DNA of 64,000 bases from Neolewinella persica DSM 23188 (GCF_000373105.1 NZ_KB890497.1:123686-187685); one strand, 5' to 3'; shown: positions 41,725 through 50,788, numbered from the stretch's first letter. Notes: a model not told the origin generated them from the sequence alone. Made by a program: numbers and translations.

Positions 41725-43776
41725 ATGAAAAGCTTTACTACGCTGATCGTCGCGCTATTGCTGACGACAGGTTCCCTACAGGCCGAACAGATATTCGTTC
41801 TCTTTGACGGTACTTGTGGCGACCGCGTCCAGTATGAACAGGCCGTTGCGGCTCAACCCCGGATGAATTATTTTGCTTATCATTTTTCTTTTCAGGGAGG
41901 TGATCGTCTGATGCTGGAAACCGGAGCTGAAGGAGCCACCGTACAGAACTATCTCCCCCAGGGCTATATCTATTGTGGTGATCCGAGGTTGAACCTTGAA
42001 TTAGCTAACCGTGTCAATGGTGGCGTAGACCAGGTATTTATCCTTCTGCCTACAGCCAATAACCAGTACATTATCCAACCGATAGTAATGGCCTCGACCC
42101 TTCAGCGGCGCGGTGCCAATTTTACCTACAGCTCTCCGCTTTCCGGTTATCAGTTTGATACTGAAAATGGTATCATTGGTGAAAACCTCGCCTATAACAA
42201 CGATGGTGCCAAGGTTTACTTCGAAGGTCGTGAGAACAGCCCTTGCACGGGCATTTACCTCTTTCGACAGCTGAAGCCAGGAGCTTCTTATCCCGTCATT
42301 GATTTTAAGATTGCTCCGGAGCTAGGTGTTTACGAGCGGCGTTTAGGCAGCGACGGTATCAGTACCTCCGGTGGTGTAATCTCTGTACGTCAGGTCAATG
42401 GTATTCCCGTAAATACTTACCTGGCCAGCGTTTGTGCCAGTGAGACGGCGCAGGCTAATACGCCGGCCCCAACCCCACAGCCGTATTATGGTCAGGGACA
42501 ACAAGGCCCACAGCCGTACAGTAACCAACAGCCACAGCCGCAGCAACCTTACTATGGCAATGATCCTCAGCCAGAGTCTCAGGCCTACGCACAGGCGTAC
42601 CCAACTACGCCCGTGCCCACGCAAACAATTACCCATACGGTAAGTAAAGGAGAAACTCTTTTCGCCGTTTCCCGTAAATATGGTACTACGGTAGATGCCG
42701 TAAAAGCCCAGAACGGACTGACTGGAAATACCGTATTCCCCGGTCAGCAATTGGCGATTAAAACCCCGGTCACTGCGGCCAATAACGCCGTTGCGCTGAA
42801 TCCCACCGTTCCAACCATCCCCTACAACGCCGGCCCTGTCGCCAATTCTAACCCTGGTGCCGCACAACCGACACCCTATGGTACTTCTCCCGCTGCACCC
42901 GTAGCCTATGGTTCTTCTGCCCAGACACCCCGCAGTGGCCAAACCGCGGTTTATGGAGAAGATATTCACATTGTCCAGCCAGGTGAAACCGTAGCGAGTT
43001 TAGCGTTGAAGTATGGCTTCACCTCCGCAAAATTCCGGGAGATGAATGAACTTGGCCCCAATGACATTGCTCAGGTAGGAGCACAGCTCAAAACCAGCGA
43101 TTGCAACTGCCCGGCCCCCGTCCCGGTCACGCCTTCTGCTGAGCCCGCCGCTTATGGAAACCAACCGCCGGCGACCCAGGGTTACGGTCAACCTGCAGCA
43201 GTACCTCAGAGTTACGGACAACCAGCAGTAGCGACGCCGCAAGCTTACGGTCAGGCCACTACACCGGCCCCCACGCCCCAGGCTTACCGTACGCCCGAAG
43301 GCTACCAGGCCCCACAAACGGCTCCCGTTCCAGCCATGACCACCCCACAGGCACCAGCACAAATGACGATTACGAACAATCCTAATTTCGGACAGTTTGT
43401 GCCTAATGCAGCAGCACCACCTTCGGCAACGATGGGGCAGCTGGAAGGTCGCGGCACCGCCGCGCCAGACGTATCTAACCCTGCTACTTACAATGCACGC
43501 CCTGCACCTGCGACCGCGCCTGCTGCGGCCCCGAATACTTACCAGTATAACTCGCCACAACCCGTACCCAATGCCTATGGGACACCGGTTGGTGCCACGG
43601 CTCCACCCGCCACACAGCAGCCGGCCGCAAACCGCGCTTTTCACCTGGTACAGGAAGGAGAAAGTCTGTTTTCTATCTCTCGCCGGTACGGCCTGACGAC
43701 GGACCAATTACGGACCCTGAACAACCTGGATGCTGGTGGCGTCATTGTACCTTTCCAAAAGCTTTACGTGAACTAA
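41725..43776 (+). CDS. Secreted LysM-repeat protein
   Basis: 683-aa exported protein with a signal peptide (about 1-19, …TTGSLQA|E). The N-terminal ~230 residues are a folded domain of unknown family (IFVLFDGTCGDRVQYEQ...). Three LysM domains follow at about 303-348 (HTVSKGETLFAVSRKYG), 413-460 (HIVQPGETVASLALKYG) and 637-683 (HLVQEGESLFSISRRYG). They are joined by long Pro/Gln/Tyr/Ala-rich linkers with YGQPA-type repeats. Probably binds peptidoglycan or another GlcNAc polymer in the periplasm. The TTG at 41701 is too far upstream; ATG 41725 gives the signal peptide. Confidence 0.9.
   Translation: MKSFTTLIVALLLTTGSLQAEQIFVLFDGTCGDRVQYEQAVAAQPRMNYFAYHFSFQGGDRLMLETGAEGATVQNYLPQGYIYCGDPRLNLELANRVNGGVDQVFILLPTANNQYIIQPIVMASTLQRRGANFTYSSPLSGYQFDTENGIIGENLAYNNDGAKVYFEGRENSPCTGIYLFRQLKPGASYPVIDFKIAPELGVYERRLGSDGISTSGGVISVRQVNGIPVNTYLASVCASETAQANTPAPTPQPYYGQGQQGPQPYSNQQPQPQQPYYGNDPQPESQAYAQAYPTTPVPTQTITHTVSKGETLFAVSRKYGTTVDAVKAQNGLTGNTVFPGQQLAIKTPVTAANNAVALNPTVPTIPYNAGPVANSNPGAAQPTPYGTSPAAPVAYGSSAQTPRSGQTAVYGEDIHIVQPGETVASLALKYGFTSAKFREMNELGPNDIAQVGAQLKTSDCNCPAPVPVTPSAEPAAYGNQPPATQGYGQPAAVPQSYGQPAVATPQAYGQATTPAPTPQAYRTPEGYQAPQTAPVPAMTTPQAPAQMTITNNPNFGQFVPNAAAPPSATMGQLEGRGTAAPDVSNPATYNARPAPATAPAAAPNTYQYNSPQPVPNAYGTPVGATAPPATQQPAANRAFHLVQEGESLFSISRRYGLTTDQLRTLNNLDAGGVIVPFQKLYVN
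43504..43520 (+). repeat. Dispersed 17-mer, copy 13 (intragenic)
   Basis: GCACCTGCGACCGCGCC, sense, read as APATAPA in a Pro/Ala linker of the LysM protein. Confidence 0.65.
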
Positions 43777-43813
43777 TTTGCTTTACTCTACAGTAAGGAA
43801 ACGGTTTTGATAG

Positions 43814-43845
43814 CGGACCGATGTGATTCATTTTGCATCGGTCCG
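43814..43845 (+). terminator. Hairpin after LysM gene
   Basis: A 10-bp stem CGGACCGATG / CATCGGTCCG with a 12-nt loop lies about 37 nt after the stop. Only a short T stretch follows. Confidence 0.6.
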
Positions 43846-43855
43846 TTGTACTATC

Positions 43856-43926
43856 GACGCGAGTCAAGAGATAAAATAAGTACTTATCTGTTGAAACAGT
43901 CGCACCAGCAATCGAATTATTAGCTT
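43856..43926. repeat. Truncated copy of the 45.7 kb MITE-like element
   Basis: GACGCGAGTCAAG...ATAAAATAAGTACTTATCTG...TTGAAACAGTCGC matches the reverse complement of the right part of 45721-45870, with an internal deletion after CAGCAATC before rejoining at ATTATTAGCT. It may supply the TAGCTTTG box at 43921. Confidence 0.7.
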
Positions 43927-44067
43927 TGCCGCCGCCGGGCATCCCGGCCAGGGAACGATCTTTTGATAAGCCCGGAGCTGGGGCTTCGATACTATATTTA
44001 AACTTCAGATTTGCTACCTTAATGGCTACTTCTTTACCACCTCTAAATAAAGGGCAAAAAAACGATC

Positions 44068-44919
44068 ATGAAACAAGGCATATTTATTCTTTTTACCAGC
44101 CTTTTCCTGCTTACCGCCTGCTCCAATCAGGATACTAAAACAACAACGGAGGACATGCCCGAACCACCGGTGGAGAACTGGCAACCCCTTTTTAACGGCA
44201 AAGATCTTACGGGCTGGGACATCAAGATGTCGGGACGGGAGCTGAACGATAACTTTCGGAACACCTTCGTTTGGGAAGATGATATGCTGAGAATCAAGTA
44301 CGACGAGTACGAAACATTCGACGACGCCTACGGACACATGTACTACGAAGTCCCCTACAGCCACTATAAACTCCGCTTTGATTACCGGTTCACCGGCGAG
44401 CAAACACCGGGCGGTGCTGAATGGAATGTCCGCAACAGCGGGGTGATGCTTCACTCGCAATCCGCAGCCAGCAATGAATTCGACCAGGACTTCCCCGTTT
44501 CTGTGGAGCTGCAACTACTTGGTGGACTTAGTGACGGAAAGGACCGCCCAACGGCCAATGTTTGTACGCCGGGCACCTCTGTCGTCATGGGGGATACCAT
44601 CAACCACCAACACTGCATTAGTTCCAGTTCAAAAACCTACGATGGCGATCAGTGGATAAGTGCCGAAGCCGTTGTGCTGGGAGGAGAGGCCATGCACTTC
44701 CTGATTGAGGGGGATACTGTACTCAGTTTTAACGAACCCCAACTGGGAGGCTGGGATAAAGAGGGCAGGATGTTTGAAGCCTGGGGCGTTGCCCGCGACA
44801 AAGATATGTGGCTGAAACGCACCGGCGAAATTCTCACCTCGGGCTATATTTCCCTACAGGCAGAGAGTCATCCGATCGACTTCCGCAACGTAGAACTACT
44901 GGAACTTCCAAAAGAGTAA
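44068..44919 (+). CDS. DUF1080 (3-keto-disaccharide hydrolase-like) lipoprotein
   Basis: 283-aa lipoprotein (lipobox LLTAC, Cys17). The body starts WQPLFNGKDLTGWD, the DUF1080 signature; the concanavalin-like fold continues with YKLRFDYRF, SGVMLHSQS, SVELQLLGG and a final GYISLQAESHPIDFRNVELLEL. Related proteins hydrolyse 3-keto-glycosides; activity here is unproven. It is followed 3 nt later by the DUF434 gene (TTG start), so the two are probably coupled. Confidence 0.88.
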   Translation: MKQGIFILFTSLFLLTACSNQDTKTTTEDMPEPPVENWQPLFNGKDLTGWDIKMSGRELNDNFRNTFVWEDDMLRIKYDEYETFDDAYGHMYYEVPYSHYKLRFDYRFTGEQTPGGAEWNVRNSGVMLHSQSAASNEFDQDFPVSVELQLLGGLSDGKDRPTANVCTPGTSVVMGDTINHQHCISSSSKTYDGDQWISAEAVVLGGEAMHFLIEGDTVLSFNEPQLGGWDKEGRMFEAWGVARDKDMWLKRTGEILTSGYISLQAESHPIDFRNVELLELPKE

Positions 44920-44922
44920 GAC

Positions 44923-45621
44923 TTGCGTAACCGAGGCCCTCAGCCCAACGATAAAAAATTATTTGCTCCCAGGTTTTTCCCGGCGCTAAGGGAGGCCACC
45001 GATGATCTCGGCTGGCTCCTTGGCCGGGGGTACGGGCCGGATTCGGCCTTGCAATTGGTCGGAAATCATTACCGACTGAACAAACGCCAGCGCATGGCGG
45101 TGGGGCGGGTGGCAGCCACAGGGGAGAAAATTACTGCCCGCAAGACACGGGAAATTTCCTTAAAAGAGATTACTGGTAAGGCCATCGCGATTGACGGCTT
45201 TAACCTGTTGATCCTGCTGGAAAGCGCATTTGGCGGCGGCCTCATCCTTGCCGGCCGGGATGGAACGTTACGTGACCTGGCCAGCGTCCACGGTACCTAC
45301 AAACACGTGCAGCATACGGTGCCGGCACTGATCAGGGTAGGGGAGGCATTGCGGGCGGCCAGCGGGGTTACCTGGTATTTTGACACCCCGGTCTCTAATT
45401 CGGGCCGGCTGAAAACCATGCTGCGCGAACTGGCCGAAACCCATGGATTCAACTGGACTGTCGAGCTGGCCTACAATCCCGATAAAGAACTGATCGCTTT
45501 GCCAAATGAAGTTGTCCTTATTTCCTCAGACAGTTGGATTCTGGATGATGGCGGGGCCTGGTGTAATCTTGGGCCGGAGCTGGTGTCTGATATTGAGGGG
45601 GCCTGGGTAGTGGGCTTTTAG
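44923..45621 (+). CDS. DUF434 / DUF5616 protein
   Basis: 232-aa cytoplasmic protein. The N-terminal part matches DUF434 (RFFPALREATDDLGWLLGRGYGPDSALQLVGNHYRLNKRQRMAVGR). The C-terminal region (about 85-232, AIAIDGFNLLILLESAFGGG...DSWILDDGG) resembles the PIN-like DUF5616 domain, with conserved Asp residues for possible metal binding. A TTG start at 44923 follows the DUF1080 stop by only 3 nt; no ATG is near. RNase-like activity is a family guess. Confidence 0.75.
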   Translation: MRNRGPQPNDKKLFAPRFFPALREATDDLGWLLGRGYGPDSALQLVGNHYRLNKRQRMAVGRVAATGEKITARKTREISLKEITGKAIAIDGFNLLILLESAFGGGLILAGRDGTLRDLASVHGTYKHVQHTVPALIRVGEALRAASGVTWYFDTPVSNSGRLKTMLRELAETHGFNWTVELAYNPDKELIALPNEVVLISSDSWILDDGGAWCNLGPELVSDIEGAWVVGF

Positions 45622-45720
45622 TTTATGGTCTGGTCGTTAGTTCATAGTTAAATAGTCAATAGTGCTGCCGCACAAGGCAACTCGCTGCGCTCGTATAGTC
45701 CGACGGACTACTAGACTACT

Positions 45721-45870
45721 GACGCGAATCAAGCGCTAAAGTGAGTCTTTTTACTTTACAAATAGCTTGGGATTCAGCTAATAATTATTCTCTCCTTCAA
45801 TTATTCATCATTTGATTGCTGACGCGATTGTTTCAACAGATAAGTACTTATTTTAGCGCTTGATTCGCGT
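45721..45870. mobile_element. MITE-like element with 19-bp terminal inverted repeats
   Basis: ACGCGAATCAAGCGCTAAA (45722-45740) and its exact inverse (45852-45870) bound about 150 bp of A+T-rich DNA without a gene. A truncated relative lies at 43856. No target duplication is certain. It sits right at the 3' end of dnaX. No transposase in the window. Confidence 0.65.
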
Positions 45871-45884
45871 TACTAAACTATGAA

Positions 45885-47636
45885 CTACTCCTCCGGCCGC
45901 AAATCAAACCGCTTCCGCAAGTCATCGATGGCCGGGTTTTTCTCCCGCATCGCCAGGAATTTATCCTTTGCGGTGACCCTTCTTTTTACCTCAGACTTTT
46001 TGGGCTTCAGGGTCGCGTCCTCCTTTAAAATGAGGATCAGGCCGGGCCGCCGAAAAGCATTGCGAAGATGATTGATCAGGCTGGCGTCCTCCCTGAACGA
46101 GGCAATTACCCGCTGACTGCCGATCCGTACATGAACCTCTTCACCTTTCAGGCTTGGAATGGCCTTTTTCATGTTCACCGCGAGGGTGGAGCCGGCATTT
46201 TTGGTCAGGAAATTGTCCCAGGCAGTACGAAGAGATTCTTCAGTAAGTTCCGGTAATTCACCGGCATCTTCGGTGTCTTCCTGCGAGGTGATTTCTGCCA
46301 TCATTCCATCCAGGTCAACGGTAGCAAACGCTGTAGTGGGGGCGGGAGGCGGAGTAGGTGCCGCACCGGGCTCTTCCGGTGCATCCAACTCGGGTTTTGG
46401 CTTTTCCGGTGCGGCCAGTTCTCCGCCATTACTGGCCTCAACGCTTACGGAAGGGGTGGGGTCAGGACTTTTTTTTTCCAGCGCAGCCGCAGGTGCAGGG
46501 ACGGAACCAGCAGCAGCAATGACGGTGGGTTCATTGCGGAAAGCCCGCCTGACGGCGGTCATCTTCAGCAAACTCATCTCCACGTGTAGTCGTTTGTTAC
46601 GCGCCAGCCGGAAACCGAGGTCGCACTCATTGGCGATGTTCAGGATCGTCAATAGCAGGTCCGGAGGACTGATGGCCGCTTGCTGGTGATAACGTTCTCG
46701 CAGGCGTTCGCCTACTTCGAGGAGCTTAAGCGTTTCAGGGTCCTTACAAACCAGCAGGTCACGGACGTGGGCCGAAAGGCCGTTCAGAAAGAGGTCTTCG
46801 TCAAAGCCTTTGCCCAGTACTTCGTCGAACAGCAGCATCATTCCTCCCCGATCTTCGGTGAGGATATAATCTACGGCGCGGAAGAAGTAGTCGTAGTCCA
46901 GAACATTGAGGTTCTCAATGACCGCATCGTAGGTGATGGAACTGCTGCTGGAGGCGACCATACGGTCAAAGATGGACAGGGCGTCCCGTAGGGCGCCATC
47001 AGCTTTTTGCGCAATTATGTGCAGGGCATCTTCCTCAGCGGTAATGTTTTCCTTTTCGCAAATTCCCTGAAGGTGGACAATAATGTCTTTAGGTTGGATA
47101 CGCTTGAAGTCGAAGATCTGACACCGCGATAGGATGGTCGGAATGATCTTGTGCTTCTCCGTAGTAGCCAGGATAAAGATGGCGTAGGGAGGGGGTTCTT
47201 CCAGTGTTTTCAGGAAGGCGTTAAAGGCAGCCTGACTGAGCATATGGACCTCATCAATGATGAATACCTTAAACTCTCCTTGCTGTGGTTGGAACCTGAC
47301 CTGTTCGGTCAGTGCCCTGATATGATCAACCGAGTTGTTGCTGGCCGCATCCAACTCGGTGATGTTGAGGCTGGCGTTATTGTTGAAGGAAACGCAGCTG
47401 TTACACTCATTGCAGGGCTCGTAGTCTTCCGTGCGATCTTTGCAGTTTAACACCTTGGCCAGAATACGGGCAGAAGTGGTTTTACCAACCCCACGAGGGC
47501 CACAAAAAAGGAAGGCGTGGGCCAGGTGGTCAGTTTGCAATGCATTCTTCAGTGTTCCCGATACGTGCTGCTGGCCCACTACTTCATCGAAGCGGACGGG
47601 GCGGTACTTACGGGCGGAAACAACGAAGTTGGACAT
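45885..47636 (-). CDS. dnaX: DNA polymerase III subunit gamma/tau
   Basis: 583-aa clamp-loader ATPase. It starts FVVSARKYRPVRFDEVVGQ, with Walker A GPRGVGKT (46-53), zinc-binding Cys65, Cys75, Cys78 and Cys81, IDEVHMLS (Walker B), and sensor regions. A Pro/Glu/Ala-rich linker (about 385-445) leads to a tau-like C-terminal part. A 17-mer repeat encodes PAPAAAL in this linker. ATG at 47636 is placed 4 nt after a TACCTTCG box; the region upstream has five in-phase octamers. Confidence 0.96.
   Translation of the reverse strand: MSNFVVSARKYRPVRFDEVVGQQHVSGTLKNALQTDHLAHAFLFCGPRGVGKTTSARILAKVLNCKDRTEDYEPCNECNSCVSFNNNASLNITELDAASNNSVDHIRALTEQVRFQPQQGEFKVFIIDEVHMLSQAAFNAFLKTLEEPPPYAIFILATTEKHKIIPTILSRCQIFDFKRIQPKDIIVHLQGICEKENITAEEDALHIIAQKADGALRDALSIFDRMVASSSSSITYDAVIENLNVLDYDYFFRAVDYILTEDRGGMMLLFDEVLGKGFDEDLFLNGLSAHVRDLLVCKDPETLKLLEVGERLRERYHQQAAISPPDLLLTILNIANECDLGFRLARNKRLHVEMSLLKMTAVRRAFRNEPTVIAAAGSVPAPAAALEKKSPDPTPSVSVEASNGGELAAPEKPKPELDAPEEPGAAPTPPPAPTTAFATVDLDGMMAEITSQEDTEDAGELPELTEESLRTAWDNFLTKNAGSTLAVNMKKAIPSLKGEEVHVRIGSQRVIASFREDASLINHLRNAFRRPGLILILKEDATLKPKKSEVKRRVTAKDKFLAMREKNPAIDDLRKRFDLRPEE
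46480..46496 (-). repeat. Dispersed 17-mer, copy 14 (intragenic, divergent)
   Basis: GCACCTGCGGCTGCGCT in the sense strand of dnaX, read as APAAAL. Three mismatches to the consensus, so weaker. Confidence 0.5.
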
Positions 47637-47648
47637 ACCGCGAAGGTA
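47637..47648 (-). promoter_or_regulatory. -7 box 4 nt before dnaX ATG
   Basis: TACCTTCG (47641-47648), CGGT, ATG. Predicted leaderless. Confidence 0.6.
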
Positions 47649-47651
47649 GTA

Positions 47652-47691
47652 AAATAGTCAGAGAGTCTAGGAGTCAGATGGTCAAATAGTC
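47652..47691 (-). repeat. Five in-phase degenerate octamers upstream of dnaX
   Basis: On the plus strand units end in GTC at 47659, 47667, 47675, 47683 and 47691 (AAATAGTC, AGAGAGTC, TAGGAGTC, AGATGGTC, AAATAGTC), a strict 8-nt phase. They lie upstream of the -7 box, where the -33 region should be. Confidence 0.65.
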
Positions 47692-47696
47692 AGGGA

Positions 47697-47790
47697 ACCA
47701 CTAAGGCATTAAGGCACTAAGGGCTACACTAAGCAAGGAGTCGTTAGTATAACCATTAAGGGCACTAAGGCATTAAGAACTACAGGGCGC
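47697..47790. repeat. CACTAAGG/CATTAAGG word array
   Basis: AACCACTAAGGCATTAAGG and AACCATTAAGGGCACTAAGG style words in tandem. Same family as clusters at 48779 and 50789. Confidence 0.65.
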
Positions 47791-47796
47791 AAACCA

Positions 47797-47928
47797 AATA
47801 AAACCAGATTTCTGACCGTCTTATTTTGCCCCTGCTGTCACCAAAAAATATTTCCGTAGCGGTGCTATGCAAACGATTTTTGGCGGCAGCAGGAACAAAA
47901 TCGCCAGGTCAGAAGACCTGGTTTTATT
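47797..47928. repeat. 132-nt imperfect inverted repeat
   Basis: Arms of about 50 nt share AATAAAACCAG, TTCTGACC, ATTTTG, CCTGCTG and CCAAAAA in inverted order. Between dnaX and the gene at 48081. No coding frame; MITE-like or structured-RNA-like. With the word array it accounts for most of this 444-nt gap. Confidence 0.6.
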
Positions 47929-48080
47929 CTATTCGCGTCCCTGAGCGAAGGCGGTCGGACGGCTCGTAAGGATGAGGTGTTCTTCAATCGGAAGTGAAAC
48001 TTCGCCCTCCGAAGTCCCGTTAAATAGTAATTTACTGGCTGTCCGTCAGTTTTACTAAAGAGACCAACCACGACCACCGC

Positions 48081-48767
48081 ATGCATAACTTCATTTTTAC
48101 CTTTCTAGTCCTTATTCTTTCTTCTTTTTCGTTGCTGCAAGCCCAGTTTCAGATAGATGCCTATTCCGGTAACTGCTACGTAAGGACAGGGGAAGGTGGG
48201 TTGGAACCAATCAACCGCACCTACGTCCGGGAATTACCGGTGTACCGAGGACGGGGTTTGGAGCGTCAGCAGGTAAAAAGGATAATGGTCCGCAACGGTT
48301 TTCACCAACCGGCGGTATACGTACAGGCCAAGGACGGTCGTAATGCTATCGATGTCCTACGGCCGGAAGTGAAAGGCGAGGAGATTGAGTATTGGATCGT
48401 CAAAGACACCCGGCTTACGGAGTACTACGACTGGCAGACCGTACAGGAGAGTTGGACAGACTATGAAGGAAAGGAAATCAGGGCGCAGTGGGTGCGTTGC
48501 AGCTGCCAGCTGCCGGACGAGCGACTACAGCCCGTTGTCAATAAATTAGTGGAATTCGGTTTTTTGCCCAATGACTTTAGGTTTAATGGCCAGTCGGCTG
48601 AAAGCCGGCAATTGCTCGTAGTGGGAATCAACGATTACGCTCGTTCCCGTAATCTGGAAATGCTGCTGGAGAAAGTCCCTCATTTTGTGGTGGTGCCACT
48701 GCAGATGTTGAAGGACCTCGACCTGGAGTTTGTGAAGACTAAGGAATGGGCTTTTATTCGGGGGTAG
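48081..48767 (+). CDS. Hypothetical secreted protein
   Basis: 228-aa protein with a signal peptide (about 1-21, …FSLLQAQ). Not recognised. Contains VRCSCQLP (two Cys) and a C-terminal segment QPVVNKLVEFGFLPNDFRFNGQSAESRQLLVVGINDYARSRNLEMLLEKV, which looks like a peptidoglycan-binding-type helical unit, but this is weak. The leader has GACCAACC and GACCACCG words. Function unknown. Confidence 0.6.
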   Translation: MHNFIFTFLVLILSSFSLLQAQFQIDAYSGNCYVRTGEGGLEPINRTYVRELPVYRGRGLERQQVKRIMVRNGFHQPAVYVQAKDGRNAIDVLRPEVKGEEIEYWIVKDTRLTEYYDWQTVQESWTDYEGKEIRAQWVRCSCQLPDERLQPVVNKLVEFGFLPNDFRFNGQSAESRQLLVVGINDYARSRNLEMLLEKVPHFVVVPLQMLKDLDLEFVKTKEWAFIRG

Positions 48768-48778
48768 GGGAAGTTAGA

Positions 48779-48875
48779 GAACCATTAAGTGCATTTAGGC
48801 ATTAAGTGCTACACTAAGGAAGGTAGGAGGATTTGAACCACTAAGACACTAAGGGGAGTAAGGGCTACACTAAGA
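48779..48875. repeat. CATTAAG/CACTAAGG word array
   Basis: Two runs: AACCATTAAG...CACTAAGG and AACCACTAAGACACTAAGG...CACTAAG. Between convergent genes. Confidence 0.6.
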
Positions 48876-48900
48876 AAAAGCGGGGGGCTACCGCATCGTG

Positions 48901-50766
48901 TTATTCATGTAATAATTTGAAATCTCCCCAATGAACCATTAAGCTGTCTTGGCTAAGGTTCCAGAAATAGAGCTTCACTTTGTCCCCAGACTGGATGTCT
49001 TCCAAACTGATGTTGAATTTTAGAGAATCCCGGGTCGGGGTGGCCATGGCACGGGGGATGTTCACCTGTATCCATTTTTTAGCGCCGCCATCCCGTTTGT
49101 GTTCCATTACTACGCTGGGGAATTTCCACTTATCGAAGCTGTCGCCGAAATAGGAATAATGAATATTGCCACGGAGCCACATCACCTGGTCCGGATAGCC
49201 GAGAATAAGGTCTTCTTCAAGGATGTTCACAAATTCCTGCCGGGCCTTGGGCGGAACCGCCAGGGGTTCATTGATGCCGGGAAGTGGGGTGTAGGTCAGC
49301 TTACCATCTGGTATCTTCTCGTTAATGTCCAGAAACACCCGATCGTGCTTATCCAACTCCGCCTTGCCAAACACGTGCCAATAATAGGTTTTATTGACAA
49401 AATCCAACGGTAAAATCCGCTGGTTGTACTGCCAGTGCTGGAAGAGGTTAAGGGCGATGAAGGGGATAAGGGCTAAAAGGAGTAAAGGCGCAATAAACCG
49501 ACGTCGAGGAGCATTTCCTGCCCCTTCTTCCTTTGCTCCTTTTATCCGTTCCCTGGCACCTGCGGCCCCGCCCACCAACCACGTCAGCAAAGCCCCCAAT
49601 GGCAAGGCCAGTACCGCATAGCTTTGCGTCACTGGCCGACTCCCGAACGTATCCCCATACCACCAAATGTGCCAGCTGAAGAGCAGATAAACGTTTCCCA
49701 ACGTGAAGATCAGGATAGGCAGAAGCCAATCTTTACGTAGCCACGCAATACCCATTAAGGCGAAGGCCATCAGCGGCGTGTACACCAGCCAGCCACGTCG
49801 GTACCCGATAAACCCTTCGTACAGGTGCGGCGAAAGCCAGTCGAAACCCAATCCTGCATACCCATTTTGCCACCAGCTTCCGGTGCCTGCTTTATAGTAG
49901 ATTAACTGGATCGAAAAGACCGCCAGCGCGATGCCGAAGATGGGCAGCGTCCGCCAAAAATTTCGTTTTAACGTTGCCCAGTTCTTCAACCCATAAAACG
50001 CCGGAATGGCAAAAACCACGATCTCGGAACTGCGGATAAGGCACATCAGACCAGCGAGTAAGCCACAGTAGATTAGGTACTTTCGTTTTCCTCCAGGGAA
50101 GCTTTCTTGTTCCCCGGCACTTGTGCCGTGAACAGCACCATCCGGCACAAGTGCCGGGGAACAAAATCCCCGCGCAAATGCATAAAGAAACATAGCGTAC
50201 AAGGCAAACAAATACCCGTGCGTCATGTCGGGGTTCTCCACGATGTAGTAAAAAATATTGGTCCCTAAACCGATCCCCAGCAAGACCAGGGCCACCACAA
50301 CGTCCGAAAAATAGATCGCCAAAAACCGCTTCAGGTTGAGCAAACCCAAAAAGGCGAACAGTAACATCATCAGGGCCACCATCAACTGGTAGGGATAAGA
50401 CATCCCGTCGGCCGCCGCAATTCCCGTAACGGCCGTAATGCTGTGGGTGATCAGGAAGGCCGGCGTCCAGACGACCGCCAGACCAATATTGTAGATGGGG
50501 AATCGGCTGCCGTTTTCCAGCTCCATCAGCTGGTAGATGCCGCTGCTGACCTCGTAGGACGAAAAGTGGTCCTCCGCGAAGGCATACTCCGAGATGTCGC
50601 CGTACACAAAAGCCCCGGGTAAGTAAGCGTAGTAGCCGTACCCGTCCCAGTTGATGACGTTGGTGGTACCCTGAAATACCTCATTGCGGACCAGCGAGGT
50701 TATGGCCATGGCCGAAAAAATCAGGAGCAGGGCAATGCGGGCGTATGGGGTGGAGGAGTTTTGCAC
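48901..50766 (-). CDS. Multi-pass membrane protein (GT-C/YfhO-like)
   Basis: 621-aa inner-membrane protein with about 10-12 helices, then a soluble C-terminal ~200 residues. A GT-C-like WDGYGYYAYLPGAFVYGD lies after the first helix, where a catalytic Asp would sit. It is probably a glycosyltransferase or lipid-linked-sugar enzyme; donor and acceptor unknown. I choose the GTG at 50766: a TATCTTCC box lies 5 nt upstream and lies inside the longer frame from 50796. A perfect palindromic 58-bp insertion adds about 20 residues at 201-220. Confidence 0.7.
   Translation of the reverse strand: MQNSSTPYARIALLLIFSAMAITSLVRNEVFQGTTNVINWDGYGYYAYLPGAFVYGDISEYAFAEDHFSSYEVSSGIYQLMELENGSRFPIYNIGLAVVWTPAFLITHSITAVTGIAAADGMSYPYQLMVALMMLLFAFLGLLNLKRFLAIYFSDVVVALVLLGIGLGTNIFYYIVENPDMTHGYLFALYAMFLYAFARGFCSPALVPDGAVHGTSAGEQESFPGGKRKYLIYCGLLAGLMCLIRSSEIVVFAIPAFYGLKNWATLKRNFWRTLPIFGIALAVFSIQLIYYKAGTGSWWQNGYAGLGFDWLSPHLYEGFIGYRRGWLVYTPLMAFALMGIAWLRKDWLLPILIFTLGNVYLLFSWHIWWYGDTFGSRPVTQSYAVLALPLGALLTWLVGGAAGARERIKGAKEEGAGNAPRRRFIAPLLLLALIPFIALNLFQHWQYNQRILPLDFVNKTYYWHVFGKAELDKHDRVFLDINEKIPDGKLTYTPLPGINEPLAVPPKARQEFVNILEEDLILGYPDQVMWLRGNIHYSYFGDSFDKWKFPSVVMEHKRDGGAKKWIQVNIPRAMATPTRDSLKFNISLEDIQSGDKVKLYFWNLSQDSLMVHWGDFKLLHE
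49556..49572 (+). repeat. Dispersed 17-mer, copy 15 (intragenic)
   Basis: GCACCTGCGGCCCCGCC, antisense in the membrane-protein gene, read as GGAAGA in a charged loop. Confidence 0.8.
50107..50164. repeat. 58-bp palindrome inserted in frame in a membrane-protein gene
   Basis: Arms TTGTTCCCCGGCACTTGTGC-CG and the exact inverse (50143-50164) surround a short loop. Each arm contains CGGCACTTGTGCCG, itself palindromic. It encodes most of SPALVPDGAVHGTSAGEQES in a loop between helices. Confidence 0.85.
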
Positions 50767-50779
50767 TGGGGGGAAGATA
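50767..50779 (-). promoter_or_regulatory. -7 box 5 nt before a GTG start
   Basis: TATCTTCC (50772-50779), CCCCA, GTG at 50766. Supports the shorter start of the membrane protein. Confidence 0.45.
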
Positions 50780-50788
50780 AGGCAGAGA

